Counted from the first letter of the stretch, positions 33,285-44,647 are shown. The stretch is 64,000 bases of DNA from Tupaia tana (GCA_026018925.1 JAKSZU010000011.1:8080485-8144484); one strand, 5' to 3'. Numbers and translations: made by a program. Notes: generated by a model from the sequence alone, not told the origin.

Positions 33285-33630
33285 TTCAAAATACCACAGG
33301 CTACATAATGCAGTTCCACAGTCTGGCTGGCTTAAACAATGAAATTTTCTTTTTCACAGTTTGTATGCTAGAAGTCTGAGACCAAGGGTAACACCATGGT
33401 CCTTCCTGAGGCCTTATTTTTGTCGGCCATCTCACTGTGTCCTCACATGGCCTTTCCTTTGTGTAACATACTTCTGGTATCTCTTCCTCTTATAAGGACA
33501 CCAATTGTATTATATTAGGGCTCCACCCCATAATCTCCTTTTGGGGTCTATCTTCACATATAGTCACATTGAGAGTTAGGGCTGTAACATAACAGTTTTG
33601 AAGGGACACAATTCAGTTTATGACCAATGA
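33285..33630 (-). mobile_element. MLT1-like LTR, antisense
   Basis: GCTTAAACAATGAAATTTTC, TATGCTAGAAGTCTGAGACC, TGTCCTCACATGGCCTTTCC, CTTATAAGGACACCAATTGT and GGACACAATTCAGTTTATGA are in antisense MLT1 order. Confidence 0.85.
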
Positions 33631-33812
33631 AGTCAAGACCTCCACCTCTACAGCACGCTTTATTAAATGTGTGTGAACCATCTGACCTCCATTTCTCTTC
33701 TTCACGTAGTTTTCAGGATTCATTGAATAAATGCCTTGTAATCAATCGACACATGGCCATCTGACTGAGATATTCAAAGGCTCAACCTGAACTGTTTACA
33801 ACTATGAAGACT

Positions 33813-34268
33813 GGGACCAGCAGGTGGCATAATGGTTACATCACTGGACTCACATGAAGTCAGCCATGGTTTGAGTCCTGGATCTGGTGGTTTAAAACTC
33901 ACGAGGAGTGGCAGGCAGTGTGGTGGTTAAGGGCACTGGGCTCCCATATGGCCAACCGCAATTCAAGTCCCAGACCTGGTGGCTTGCTTTCTCACTTTAC
34001 TTCTCTCTCTCTCTCTCTCTCTCTCTTCTCTGTTCCTCTCTGGTCAAATTAAATAAAAGTTAAAACAAAACAATTCTAAAGACAAAACAAAACAGAAAAC
34101 TCACTCTGGGCGCATGTGTGTGCATACCCAAAATCCCAAGAGGAGAACAGAAGAGAAGGGATTGTGGCTTGGTCACTCACCCCGGGGGGTGATTTATCGC
34201 TTTCTGTCTCTCTGTCTCTCTCTGGTGAGCACACATACCCTATAACAAAAATCTCTTTAAAAAGCTAG
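33813..34268 (+). mobile_element. SINE-A, interrupted by another SINE
   Basis: The head GGGACCAGCAGGTGGCATAA runs to 33902 and the body resumes at 34096 with AAAACTCACTCTGGGCGCAT. TSD CTATGAAGACT at 33802-33812 and 34269-34279. An internal SINE-D accounts for the extra length. Confidence 0.95.
33903..34095 (+). mobile_element. SINE-D nested in SINE-A
   Basis: GAGGAGTGGCAGGCAGTGTG head, CT-rich body and CTCTCTGGTCAAATTAAATA end. TSD AAAACTCAC at 33894-33902 and 34096-34104. Confidence 0.93.
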
Positions 34269-34279
34269 CTATGAAGACT

Positions 34280-35635
34280 AAGGCAGAGAATATAATTCCA
34301 CTAAAAGAAGAAAGTTCTCAAGGAGCAAGAGTCTCCTGGACTAAATGGATGTAAAATGGAAATAATCACCCTCTCGAGCCTCTAAAATATCAAAGAAACT
34401 GAACCCAGAGCTTGTTTTCTTGGAATATGTTTGGGAAGGTAGAGAGGGCGATTAAATACACTGGCCCTTCCTTTCCCAACATGTATACCAAGAGCAAGTG
34501 AGACAGTGATGAATTACCCAGGATGAGGTTAGAATAATTTAATAAAGAGAGGTGGAAATGGGGTCTTTAATTCCTAACCTTTTGAGCTGTGGCTAAAATC
34601 CATTAATAGAACATGGATTAAGAAGTCCAAACTAAGATTACTCAGCATCACCCGCCAGTGAATCACTTTGGCACTTGGGTCAGAATTAACATCTGAGAAT
34701 TCTTTTAAACTTTATGGCTGGAAGTTTTCTTTCTCTCTGGCTTGGCTTCTTTTGTAGTCTTAGCCTCTTTAGCCAAGGAGATAGGGAATCTTTGGCATCC
34801 ATTCAAAATTCATTCAAACCACACGGTAGAACTTTAAAGGAAGCCTTTGGGGAGTGCCAAGGTCAGTCCGAATAGTTTATATCATAGTTTTCAGTTAAAA
34901 AAAATTTTTTTACAGCCTCAGTAGGGAGAAGTATATCACAATATATAAATAGATTTAGCAGGATTTGCAAAGCCACGTGTTCCCTTCAGCAGTAGTTTTC
35001 AAATATTGGATGACCTTAGAACACTGAGCACAAATGAAATTTTACACTGACGTGAACATGAACAAAACTGGTAAAAGGGGAGTTTCTCTCCTTAAATAAG
35101 GATGTGAGGTCCCAGAAACTCCCCTGCCTTTCCATTTTGCTCTTTTGGGTAGTCTCCAAGGGGAACTAATTCCAAGATCTTCCAAGAAGATAGACTGAAT
35201 ATTTTTTTCCTCTAGGAGACTCGTTCTTTAGTAAATTTCTCTCAATGAACCACAGAAATGTGTGAGCAAGAACTGGTCATTAAGTAGTAAGTCACACCTC
35301 TCTTTAAGCTTTGAAAAATATTTTGAAAATGATATGCAGTGTTCCAACATAAATTTAGAGATTAAAGAAAACAGATTTTCCCCACAGCAGGAGCACTTTA
35401 CGCTCTTTGGCAGTTTAAAGCAAACTTCTGGGGAAAAAGAAAATGTGTGCTTTATCAATTGAGCATGCATTTTTCTTCATCAAATCATGCACTGTTGAAG
35501 ACAGAAGGGACCCAAGAAATTGAAATGCACAACAGATAATTAGAAAAAGTGCTTTGTAACTTGCAAAATATTTTGCAAGAATTAATGTTGACAATAATCA
35601 CGTTCAATCTCGCCCTTTAATTAGAATTTCTTTTT
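34280..35635. other. Repeat-poor block
   Basis: More than 1.3 kb without an identified repeat, gene or long ORF. Confidence 0.4.
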
Positions 35636-35639
35636 TTAA

Positions 35640-35868
35640 AAAATATTTTATTATTGGCAGAACGTGTATATACTCACCAGAGAGAGACAGAGAAAGAGAG
35701 AGGGAGAAAGCAACCCCTGGTGGGACATGGTCATGACACAATCCTTTCTCCTCCATTTTTTTTTAATCGCATTGGGATTTAGGGCACACACACCCCTGGC
35801 ATGTTTTTCAAGTTGCCTGGGCCAAGATTTGAATGGTGGTCAGTCACGTGGGATCTACCATAAAAGTC
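35640..35868 (-). mobile_element. SINE-A/C, old antisense
   Basis: ATTATTGGCAGAACGTGTAT, AAGCAACCCCTGGTGGGACA, GTTGCCTGGGCCAAGATTTG and CAGTCACGTGGGATCTACC. Diverged. Confidence 0.82.
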
Positions 35869-36054
35869 TAGATTAACTAGAGGTCAATCAGAAATTAGAA
35901 AGAAACTATTACTTTCTCCTTTATAGATATGTGTTTCATTTATACATGAAATGAACCTAATAAACTGCTTTTTGTTGGAACACAAAAGATAAGTCTGTAA
36001 GTCTGAATCTGCAGATGCCAAACATATTTTATGGAAGGAATTTAGGCATTTTTG

Positions 36055-36447
36055 CTAACTAAGCTCAAGCTGGGAATCGTAGAGGCACCCTCTTTTGATG
36101 GCCCTTACGTGACAAGTTTGGAACATATGGGATGAAATCTCTCTTATACGGTGGCGAATGTCTAAAATCAGTGTAGAAGGTGGAAACTGTACAAAATCAC
36201 GATTACCGCTTAGAGTCCTCAAACTCTTGAAGTTCAGCGACAAGTCATGTATTACTTTGTCCAGAAATTTGGCTGACATGTTCCTTTGCCTGTGATATTG
36301 GAAGCCAAGGTCTCTTTTCAGTTGAGGAAGGCAGCATACATAAAGGGACGTTTGTCCTCTCTGAGCTTGGTTGGTTGAATATGCTGAGGAATGGCATGCG
36401 ATCTGATTCCGATACAGGTTTCCTGTTTTACCCACAAATTGACTCAT
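36055..36447 (-). other. Unrecognised 130-codon ORF in repeat-free sequence
   Basis: It opens MSQFVGKTGNLYRNQIACHS in the context ATCACCATGA and ends RAIKRGCLYDSQLELS. There is no signal peptide, membrane segment or known motif. The composition is mixed and soluble-looking, not low-complexity. No splice acceptor with a good pyrimidine tract precedes it and no poly(A) tail follows, so neither exon nor retrocopy is shown. The length is within what chance gives in 64 kb. Confidence 0.2.
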
Positions 36448-36556
36448 GGTGATAGACCTGACTTAACACTCAAATAAATTTAAAAATCACTCAAATATTC
36501 AGTGGTGTTTAAGGAAAAGGTGTTACTTGGCAAGGTCTGTCAACTGTAAAGCGGGC

Positions 36557-36805
36557 CCAGCTCTGGTGGAGCAGGCAGTGTACAGACCCATGTGCTGGAA
36601 GCCATGTGGTCAACCATGCTTCAGCTCATGGGAGATCAGGCACATGCACCCAAGGTCCTGACTAGCTAGCAGGCTGGGGGTGGGCAATGTTAGTGTGATG
36701 AGACCTTGTCAAGAGTTCCTATCTCTCTTTCTCTTTCTTTCTTTCTCTCTCTATTCTGCTCTCTCTCTCTCATACAAAAGAAATAAAATTAAAAAAAAAC
36801 ATTAA
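36557..36805 (+). mobile_element. SINE-B-like, old
   Basis: CTCTGGTGGAGCAGGCAGTG head, GGTCCTGACTAGCTAGCAGG, GAGACCTTGTCAAGAG, CT-rich stretch and CATACAAAAGAAATAAAATT end. Confidence 0.75.
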
Positions 36806-36956
36806 TAAAAGGCTGTGAAGTGAAATGAGGGAGGGTGACCACTAAGTCTCCCAACTGACCCTCAGGACCTAGGTTTAGAAGAACACTATGAGTTTGGTGT
36901 GGTTGATTGTCTCCAATGATCTGTTCATTGCCCTTCTTCTGTCAAGAAGTGGAACC

Positions 36957-37225
36957 AGGGCCAGCAAGTGTCCTGGAGATTAAGACACTGGATCCTACAG
37001 AGCCAACTGCATGGTTTTAGTTCCGGATCCTTGGCTTGAAAATCACACCAGGCATGTGTGTGTGTGTGTGTGCCCAAACTCCTGAGAGGAGAATGGAAGA
37101 GAAGGGATTGCGGCATGGCCATCACCATGGGATGTAATTTCTCATTCCTCCTCTCTCTCTTTCTGTGTATTTCTCGAGCAAGTGCATGCACTGTAAGGCA
37201 AAAAATCTAAAAAGTATATATAAAA
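36957..37225 (+). mobile_element. SINE-A, old
   Basis: AGGGCCAGCAAGTGTCCTGG, CACTGGATCCTACAGAGCC, CTGAGAGGAGAATGGAAGAG and TGTAAGGCAAAAAATCT. Confidence 0.88.
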
Positions 37226-37514
37226 AAAGAATTACCTTTTGCTATGCTTTGTAGCAATAAGTTACAGACAGTTGGCCAAGAAATTTCTGATAGACTTTGA
37301 GTTGAAGACTATTCTCTGGCCCTTTTTCTTCCTCCAGATAGACCCGTCTGTTTTGCTGTCCCCTGATATTGTCTGAATATTGGTGAAGAAAAGCAAAACC
37401 AAAACCAAAGTACTGGCAATTCCCTCCCTGATAGACTCTTCATGGGCTTCCCTTTTTTCCCTTTTTTCCCTTTCCAAACAGGTGATGGAGCTAGAAGATC
37501 TAGTATCTTTTTTT

Positions 37515-37762
37515 TCTTTAAATAATAAATCTATTTATTCTGTGAGTCACATAAACAGACAGACAGACACACACAGAGAGAACAGTTCCATTGCAATGTT
37601 TTGATGCCACAATCTACCCCCAGCGTCAACCAGTTGGGGTTATGGATAGAATGATATTTGGAATAGTTAGGGAGATCTCCAGACTTGAACTGGCAACGTT
37701 CCCATGTGAGTCAGCCTTTTCAGAGTGTCACATGTTACTATTGCACCATCATTGAGCTCCTA
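37515..37762 (-). mobile_element. SINE-B, antisense
   Basis: AATAATAAATCTATTTATTC end, CAATCTACCCCCAGCGTCAA, CCAGACTTGAACTGGCAACG and CCCATGTGAGTCAGCC. Confidence 0.83.
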
Positions 37763-37899
37763 ACCTGAGTATCTGAGTGTTCTCACTTTATAGGAGTGGT
37801 CAGAAATTGGGGTCATAGTTTCCTAACTTTCATTCCATATTATTTGACTGGTGCTTGAGTTTTCAATTTCCATTACAAAGGAAGACAGTGACAGATGGT

Positions 37900-38025
37900 A
37901 TACAATCACTTTCTTTTTCAATTATGATTTCTAATTTACATGTAGTAGTTGCACATATTCATGGGGTACAATGCGGTTTTTCAAAATATGTATGCATTTT
38001 GTATTCAAAACCTCTGAAAAATGTA
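37900..38025. mobile_element. L1 3' UTR-like fragment
   Basis: GTTGCACATATTCATGGGGT, ACAATGCGGTTTTTCAAAAT and ATGTATGCATTTTGTATTC resemble the L1M 'tatttatggtgtacaacatg' segment. The fragment is short. Confidence 0.5.
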
Positions 38026-38049
38026 GGTCATGATAAGAAATAAGAAATT

Positions 38050-38325
38050 AGGAACAGCCCTGTAGCCCAACAGTTAAGTGCTATATAGAAGGAACCAGTT
38101 CTCACATGGCCATCCACAGTTCAAATTCCAGCCCTGGCAGCTTGAAGAACATGCTCGGCACATTCTCATGTGTGTCCCGGATCCTGATGGGATGGAAAAA
38201 TCGAGAAGAAGGAATTGAAGTGTGAATTGGGAAAGTGCTTCCTCTCTCTCTCCCTCTTCCCGCACCCCACCTCTGTCTTTGGCATACATACATGCTTCCT
38301 GCATGTAAAAAGGAAGAAAAAGAAT
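38050..38325 (+). mobile_element. SINE-C, old
   Basis: ACAGCCCTGTAGCCCAACAG head, TCTCACATGGCCATCCACAG, CCAGCCCTGGCAGCTTGAAG and GTCCCGGATCCTGATGGGAT. A diverged relative of SINE-A, like the copies at 40922, 53518, 56276 and 62308. Confidence 0.75.
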
Positions 38326-38560
38326 TGCATAATTATGGGGTATGGAGGGTAAATAGAATAGATTTCTGGAAAAAGAAAATACTACTATGCAAATAGCAGA
38401 AACAAGTTCAACGACGTGCAAGATTATGAGTCCGTTTCTCCTCCTGTGGCCAATCTAGATGGCTTGGACTTAGTAATTGAGGCATTTCATTTAACTAGAA
38501 AAGAAATACCCTCCCCCCCCAAAAAAAGTGAGTCATCATGTTTAAACACACAGGTTTCTT

Positions 38561-38831
38561 TCTTTTTTTTTTTTTTTTTTTTGGAGAGGTTTTTGCTATA
38601 GGGCGAGTGCGCTCGCCAGACAAATAGAGAGAGACAGAGAGACAAAGCGAGAAATCACCCCCCAGGGAGGATGGCCACACTGCAATCCCTTCTCCTCCAT
38701 TCTCCTCTTGGGATCTTGGGTGTGCACACACACACGCCCGGCGTGAGTTCAAGCCACTGGGTCCAGGACGCAAACCGTGGTTGACTACGTGGGAATCCAG
38801 CGACATAGCCATTGCACTAACTGCTGGTCCC
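38561..38831 (-). mobile_element. SINE-A, young
   Basis: TSD ACACACAGGTTTCTT at about 38546-38560 and 38832-38846. Poly(T), body and CTGCTGGTCCC are intact. Confidence 0.98.
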
Positions 38832-38834
38832 ACA

Positions 38835-39710
38835 CACAGGTTTCTTATCTACCCAGTGCTACGATGAACTGCATACTGTGAAGCATAGTCGCTGCTATCT
38901 GGCCATTCACAGCAAGGCACATCATTTCTGTTGGATCAAAAAAGACTTACAAAAATGATGTGTGATTTAAAAATGCACAGAAGTAGGACTGGTAGACCAA
39001 ATAGATATTTCCCAATAGAAAGTGCCCTTTAAAACTTAGGCAGGGTAAAGCAATCTGCTAAACAATGCTTGCTATATTAATTAAAAAAAACAGTTAAATT
39101 CAATGATGTTCTCACCTAATAAAACTCCAAAGCCCAGATTTTGAACTTACAGAAATATTGATGGCATAAAGCAGAGACTAATGAAATAAAGAATTCTTAT
39201 CATTTTCATTACCTTGGAATAACCTTCTACCTCGAACTATGGGAGAAGGCGTCACACCCGCCCTCCCTTGTCCCCTGTGCTGTTCATGACGTAGCTTTAC
39301 CCTCAGTTGACAAGGGTCTGGTAGAAATTTTATAAGCATTTTCAGTGAGGTATCAGTTGTCTTTAATACTTGAGAGAAAATTGAATGGAAGGATTCAATT
39401 ACTCATGTGAAAAATGAACCTTCTACCCAAGGTTTGGCCACTGATGGTATGCTTGTTTTAAAACTGAATTATAGGTGCAATACGTTTGCTGGAGACACAG
39501 GCATTAATTTTTCTGAAACCATTCAAGATTGGGAGGACAGAACAGGAGGGAACAGAGAGAAAATAAGATAATAAGAGCTTCATGTTGATTTATTCACCTT
39601 TGTGCACAGTAATGGGAACAGGAGGGAGACTGCCCCGGGAGCCTGGAAGAGAGACGTAGGAACTGCAGGGGAAGGATCGCAGGGCAGCCTGCCAAAGAGA
39701 AAGTCAGATT
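38835..39710. other. Unassigned, repeat-poor
   Basis: No repeat, ORF or RNA gene is recognised. Confidence 0.4.
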
Positions 39711-39714
39711 GTTG

Positions 39715-40150
39715 TTCTTAGGTGATATAAGATCGCTTTATTTCTCTAGCTGCTTTATACAAATACATATGCATAAAACATGCCACGTGATACAGCTGGA
39801 GTGAGCGAAGGCCACTGTTTATTCAGGAAAAGGTTGTATTCCTAACCTGCCTGTCTGTTGGTTCATTCCTTTAATTAAGATAAACAGAGCCTGTGCAGTG
39901 CCAAGCTAGGGCTATGATTCCAACGTATTTGCTTCCAGGAGTGCATGGGAGACTGGCTCACAGCTCGCCATAGGCAAACGGATGGTTCTCTGGGCACAAA
40001 GTTGATGCCCCACAGAAGTCTGTGTAAGTGAGCTATCATAGGTGCAGAAGAGGTCTTGTCCCTCACAAATCTGGTATCAGATCACTTAGTGAAGGTGGGA
40101 GAAGCATTGACCAGGCGTCTGCATAATCCTCCCTCAGACACTAATTAGCT
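39715..40150. promoter_or_regulatory. Candidate conserved noncoding block
   Basis: Repeat-free sequence with CACGTG (39783-39788), TTTAATTAAGATAAACAGAG (homeodomain- and forkhead-type sites) and an octamer-like ATATGCATAA. The evidence is motif density and absence of repeats only. Confidence 0.25.
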
Positions 40151-40334
40151 CCATGCAGGACCACATTCATAATTGCCAGGGCCTAATACAGTAAGACAAT
40201 GTGGGGCTCCTTGTTAAAAAAAAATTATTGCAGATATTAAAAATTGCAATATGAGAGCATTAAACCAAAGGCAGAACCCTCCCAAGTACAGGGCCCTTCC
40301 GAGAGCAGGCTCTGTGTGACTGTGCAGATCGTGT

Positions 40335-40578
40335 TCCACCCTGAGGGTCAGACTGTGACATAATGGTAGCTCTGCAAGGCTGACTCACAGGGGCAGGTTC
40401 TGGGTCCAGGTCTGGAGACCTTCCTGAGTATATTGGGAGTGCATGTGCCTATGCTCCAGGACTGGCTGAAGTTGGGGGTAGTTATGGTATGAAGTCCCTG
40501 ATCAGGGGCTCTGTCTCCATCTCTGTCTCTGACTCAGACTCATGAAGATGGAAGAATAAATAAACTTTTTTTTTAAAG
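40335..40578 (+). mobile_element. SINE-B
   Basis: CTGAGGGTCAGACTGTGACA head, CTCCAGGACTGGCTGAAGTT and CATGAAGATGGAAGAATAAA with TAAAC end. Confidence 0.82.
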
Positions 40579-40587
40579 CCCATCCTT

Positions 40588-40850
40588 GGGACCAGCAGAT
40601 GGCGTAATGGCTACATTGCTGGACTCGCATGTAGTCGACATCAGTTCAAGTCCCAGACCCAGTGGCTTAAACTCACACCAGGTGCATGTGCGTGTGTGCC
40701 CAAGATCCTGAGAGGGGACTGGAGGAGAAGGGGTTGCTGTGTGGCCATACTCTTGGTGGGGGATGATTTCTCGCTTTCTGTCTCTCTGTCTCTCTCTGTC
40801 TTTCTGATGAGTGCACGTGCCCTATAGCAAAAACCTCTCAAAAAAAAAAA
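40588..40850 (+). mobile_element. SINE-A, intermediate
   Basis: GGGACCAGCAGATGGCGTAA head to CCTATAGCAAAAACCTCTCA poly(A). Imperfect TSD ending TATCCTTG/CATCCTTG. It sits next to the tail of the SINE-B before it. Confidence 0.95.
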
Positions 40851-40921
40851 GTTTATCCTTGTTCCATGATTTTATGACAAGAACTTCTCTTTTGTGATTG
40901 TCAGTTTTCATGTATTAAAAT

Positions 40922-41180
40922 AGGTCAACTAGAGTTCTCTAGTGGTAAAGAGAGCTGGATCCCCCATGGGGGATCCCCCAATCCTGGCCTCAGTGGTTGG
41001 GAAAACATGGTGGGTATGTGCACAGCTATGCCCAAAATTCTGACAGGATGGAGCAATGAAGGAGCAGGGATTGCAGTGTGACCGTGCCCCATTGGAAGGT
41101 GTATTCTCCCTCTCTTTCTCACTGTTCCTCTGTTTCTCTCTCTGGTGGGTGCACGCACCCTCTGGCAAACAAAAAGTCAA
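40922..41180 (+). mobile_element. SINE-C, old
   Basis: GGTCAACTAGAGTTCTCTAG, GTGGTAAAGAGAGCTGGATC, CCCAAAATTCTGACAGGATG and GCACCCTCTGGCAAACAAAA. A short palindrome around 40960-40980 (GGATCCCCCATGGGGGATCC) lies at the anticodon-arm position. Confidence 0.75.
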
Positions 41181-41189
41181 CTGGAAGTG

Positions 41190-42090
41190 GTCAATGGCTT
41201 TCACTCTAGAGGTGAGAAAAATTGGTGAGGTCACGTAGCAGAATACTAGTTAAGTTGGGCCTTCCTATATATGAAATTCTAGTCTTAATTCCAAAGACCC
41301 TCTCCCCTTCCTGTACTTGGAATCACCTGTCTGTGCAGAGGAGACGCCATATACTCCTGGTGCCCAGTAAGTGGGAAGCAAAGGTATGGCAATTCTCTCA
41401 TGGAACACAAGAAAACTGACATCAGAGAAATAGCATGTTTTTTAGACTCTATAAAAAAAATCAAGTCCATATGGTATATTAAAAATTACATCTTGCCTTT
41501 CTTCTAAAATGACTTAAATGCCCTTTGTCTCCAAAGAGGGATTTAAAAGAACAGCGTAAGCTCACTTATCATGCACCTGATATTTCAGAAAAAGTGGGCA
41601 GGTTTATCTGTTTGAAAAGAGATCTTGCAACTGAAATGCCTTCTTCAAAGCTTGGGCTCAGAAGTTGAACTTCGGGGAGATGACAAATGAGAATGCAATG
41701 AAGTGTAACTCTTCTTGTTTTAACCATAGAAGTATCACTAAACTTAAGCAAATAACCTCGATTTGTGAGTTTTAGAATTTTCTCTGTGTTGGAAGTTATA
41801 AAATGAGTAACTATTGTTTTCTAGGCTACTTAGGAAATATTTCAGTGTCACTAGGAAAACTTTTGATTTTTGATATTAATGAGAAAGTCTAGCATAATTC
41901 TGTGGACCTGCTCTTTTTCCTCTTCATATGCCCAGAGTATAGTCAATGGTCACTAAAGCCTGGAAGCCATTCTTTAGCATAAGGAAAGTCATTTGGTATT
42001 AACTCGCTGTTTTGTATGCAATGGGTGTGTTTCTGACCTACAGATAATGTTATTGTATAATGCACCTGGCCAATTTTTATAGTTTTTGTT
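41190..42090. other. Unassigned, repeat-poor
   Basis: Nothing recognised over about 900 bp. Short ORFs only. Confidence 0.4.
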
Positions 42091-42094
42091 TTGT

Positions 42095-42316
42095 TTTGAT
42101 TTTCATCATTTTGTTTGTTTTGTAGCATATATGTTCTCCAAAGAAGGAGAGGGAGAAAACACTCCTCTACAGGGTGTGGTCATGTCACAATCCTTTTTCC
42201 TCCATTTCTCCATCTCATCAGGGTTTTGGACACACACACATATGCACCCAGTGTTTTTCAAGCCACCAGGACTGGGACTCAAACCATGGTCAGCCGTGTG
42301 GGATCTGGCCCCCTGT
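42095..42316 (-). mobile_element. SINE-A/C, old antisense
   Basis: TTTTGTAGCATATATGTTCT, AACACTCCTCTACAGGGTGT, GGACTGGGACTCAAACCATG and AGCCGTGTGGGATCTGGCC. Confidence 0.83.
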
Positions 42317-42379
42317 GCAGGGTGTAAACGTTGCTCCCTGAGTCAGCCCCACAGGGTTTTTGCATTTGTTTTCTGAATC

Positions 42380-42680
42380 CTGGAGAGATTTGTTTTTAGG
42401 TCTTGCTGTCACAATATTGCTGCCTCAGCCTCCCCACTAGGACTGCAGGTGCACAACACCATGGCCAACTCTTTTTTAGGCAGGGTTGCACCATGTTGCC
42501 CAGGCCAGTGAACATTCTTGTTCCTCTTGCTGAAGTCTCCTTGCATAGTTGGGATCACAGACTTGTGCCTACTGCATCTGGCCTTTAGGTTGGACTGGGA
42601 ACCGAACCCAGGGCTCCCATGTGGTCCCAGTCCTCTGAGCATAATACTTTAGCAGTATGTGCCACAGGAGCTGGGCCTTC
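42380..42680 (-). mobile_element. SINE-E, tRNA-7SL chimera, long form
   Basis: Antisense order: CTTGCTGTCACAATATTGCT with GCCTCAGCCTCCCC, then GGGTTGCACCATGTTGCCCA with GTTGGGATCACAGACTTGTG. These are two 7SL/Alu-like blocks. A tRNA-like block with TGGGAACCGAACCCAGGGCT and GGAGCTGGGCC follows. In sense the tRNA part is 5'. Confidence 0.8.
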
Positions 42681-42694
42681 TCTTTTTATGGATT

Positions 42695-42963
42695 TTTAAA
42701 ATTTTTTTTGTTGTTGTTACTATAGGGCTCATGCACTCTCCAGAAAGACATAGAGACAGAGAAAGAGATATATAGAGAGAAAGTGGTAAATCACCCTCCA
42801 GGGAGGATGGTCATGCCACAGTGCCTTCTCCTGCATTCTCCCCTGAGGATTTTCAGCCCACACGCACATGTGTCTGGAATGGTTGCAAGCTGTTGGGTCT
42901 GGGATTGAAACCATGGAGTCAGCTATCTGCGATCCAGATAACTTCCACGCCACCTGCTAGTCC
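42695..42963 (-). mobile_element. SINE-A, old antisense
   Basis: TTACTATAGGGCTCATGCAC, AAATCACCCTCCAGGGAGGA, TCTGGGATTGAAACCATGGA and GCCACCTGCTAGTCC. Confidence 0.9.
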
Positions 42964-42964
42964 T

Positions 42965-43605
42965 TATTAGATATTTTTAAATCTTACTTTTTAATGTATC
43001 TACTTGACAAAGACACTTGGTCCTTATATTTTGTGAATTCATGTTTATCTACTTGCTAAAATTTATTTATAAATCTAGAAGCAATACTTGCTGTGCTTTC
43101 ACAATCATTTGTGGACATGCACATACTAAATATTTGAATTGCCCAAGGTTTGCAGCTGAGGTAGAATGAAGTGACACTCTGCCTTCTTGTTTCAGCTCTC
43201 ATACTGTAAAGGTTTGTTTGTGGTCTATTTAGTGACATGTTTTTCACATTGTTATGCTTTGATTGGTGAGTTCACGGTGTAAAATCTCCAAGTGTGGTTC
43301 CAAAGTGCTGTTTAGTGTCCGTAAGCTCTAGAAGGTTGTGATGTGCCTTACAGGGAAAATAGCTATGTTAGGCAAGTTTCCTTCAGTCATGATGTATAAG
43401 ATGCTATTTGCCATGAGTTTAGTGGGAATAACAGTGTATATTTAGTACTATGTCTTTACACAAAAACAGATCAAACAAAGTTATAAATTGAGTGGTTGAC
43501 AGAAACCTTGTGACCAGAAACTCAGGGTAACCTAATCCGATTTCCTCTAAGAACAGTGGTTCAGAATTTGCTAATTAAGTGTTTGTGGTGACTTTCTAAA
43601 CCACA
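42965..43605. other. Unassigned sequence
   Basis: AT-rich, no repeat or gene recognised. Confidence 0.4.
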
Positions 43606-43609
43606 AGTG

Positions 43610-44035
43610 AGGATAATAATAAGAACCAACCCTATGTGTTGAGAGTCCACTCCATTCAAATTCCCTGATAGATGCAAAGTACAATAGGATGTAGCCTATC
43701 CTCAGTGAGTTTGTTAAAACAGTAGTTGCAATGTTTACTTTGTAACTTTCAGCCTCCCAGTTGGCTAGGATCACAGCCATGTACACCCAGTATATTCAGA
43801 TTGGGCTGGGAACCAAACCCAGGCCATCCCTATGGGTTCAGTAATTGCAGTGGTGCCTTCTTGTTTGTGTCCAGGCATTTTAAATGTTATATCTGCTTCC
43901 ACTCTCTCAATATTACTATAAATTAGACATTATCCCTGTTTATAGAAACAATGACTCAAATTAGCATAACTAAGTGGCACAGCCAGGATTTGAACCTGAT
44001 TCATTGACCTTCCACATCTTCCCAAATCCTTCTAT
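43610..44035 (-). mobile_element. MIR, antisense, split by SINE-E
   Basis: GATAATAATAAGAACCAACC and ATGTGTTGAGAGTCC are one end. After the SINE-E comes ATTATCCCTGTTTATAGAAA, AACTAAGTGGCACAGCCAGG and ATTTGAACCTGATTC, the MIR core and antisense 5' side. Confidence 0.65.
43738..43870 (-). mobile_element. SINE-E (tRNA-7SL chimera), short
   Basis: TTCAGCCTCCCAGTTGGCTA (7SL-like) then TTGGGCTGGGAACCAAACCC and ATCCCTATGGGTTCAG (tRNA-like, antisense). Confidence 0.8.
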
Positions 44036-44041
44036 TCATGA

Positions 44042-44160
44042 AGTAACTTCAAAAAATTTAAGGGCAAATAGAATTGAAGTATGAGTTTATTTGGTGCAAA
44101 AAAATGAAGTTTTTTTTTCCATAATACACATTTACTGTGAACTTTTGCAGATCCCTTGTA
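44042..44160. mobile_element. Mariner-like MITE, family M1
   Basis: AACTTCAAAAAATTTAAGGG arm, GAGTTTATTTGGTGCAAAAA core, CCATAATACACATTTACTGT and GAACTTTTGCAGATCCCTTG. Confidence 0.83.
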
Positions 44161-44610
44161 TAGTGTCTAGTCAAGGAGAAAAAAATTTGCACATCATTAT
44201 TACACAACAAGACTCTCATACCTGTGATTGCCCCCCAGGGTTTATTGAATTGAGAAAAGTGAAAGTATATATTTCTCTTAGTTTTCTCAGAAACACTAAG
44301 TTCAACCTAATTTATTTCTCTAGCTTGTTTTACCTTGAGAAATCTAATGTTCTTTAAGAAGTTCTTCCAGAACTTATATCCCTTAATATGTTAAATCCTT
44401 TCTCATCTGATTTGATGCACTGAATATAAGGTAGGAATTTTTAAAAAGCAAGAAGAGAGCTTTATAATACAGACTATGATCCTTTGCTACAATAAATATC
44501 ACTTAATGTTTTATTATTTTTTTGTCTTTGTATTTTCTGTTTTGTTACTGTTACCATGTTTAATCAATTTACAGATCTTATCTGAAGTCTTAGGAAGTTG
44601 TTTTTATGAA
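44161..44610. other. Unassigned AT-rich sequence
   Basis: No repeat or gene recognised. Confidence 0.4.
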
Positions 44611-44647
44611 ATCATCATCTAAACATCTTCCTTCCTTTTTTCTTTTT

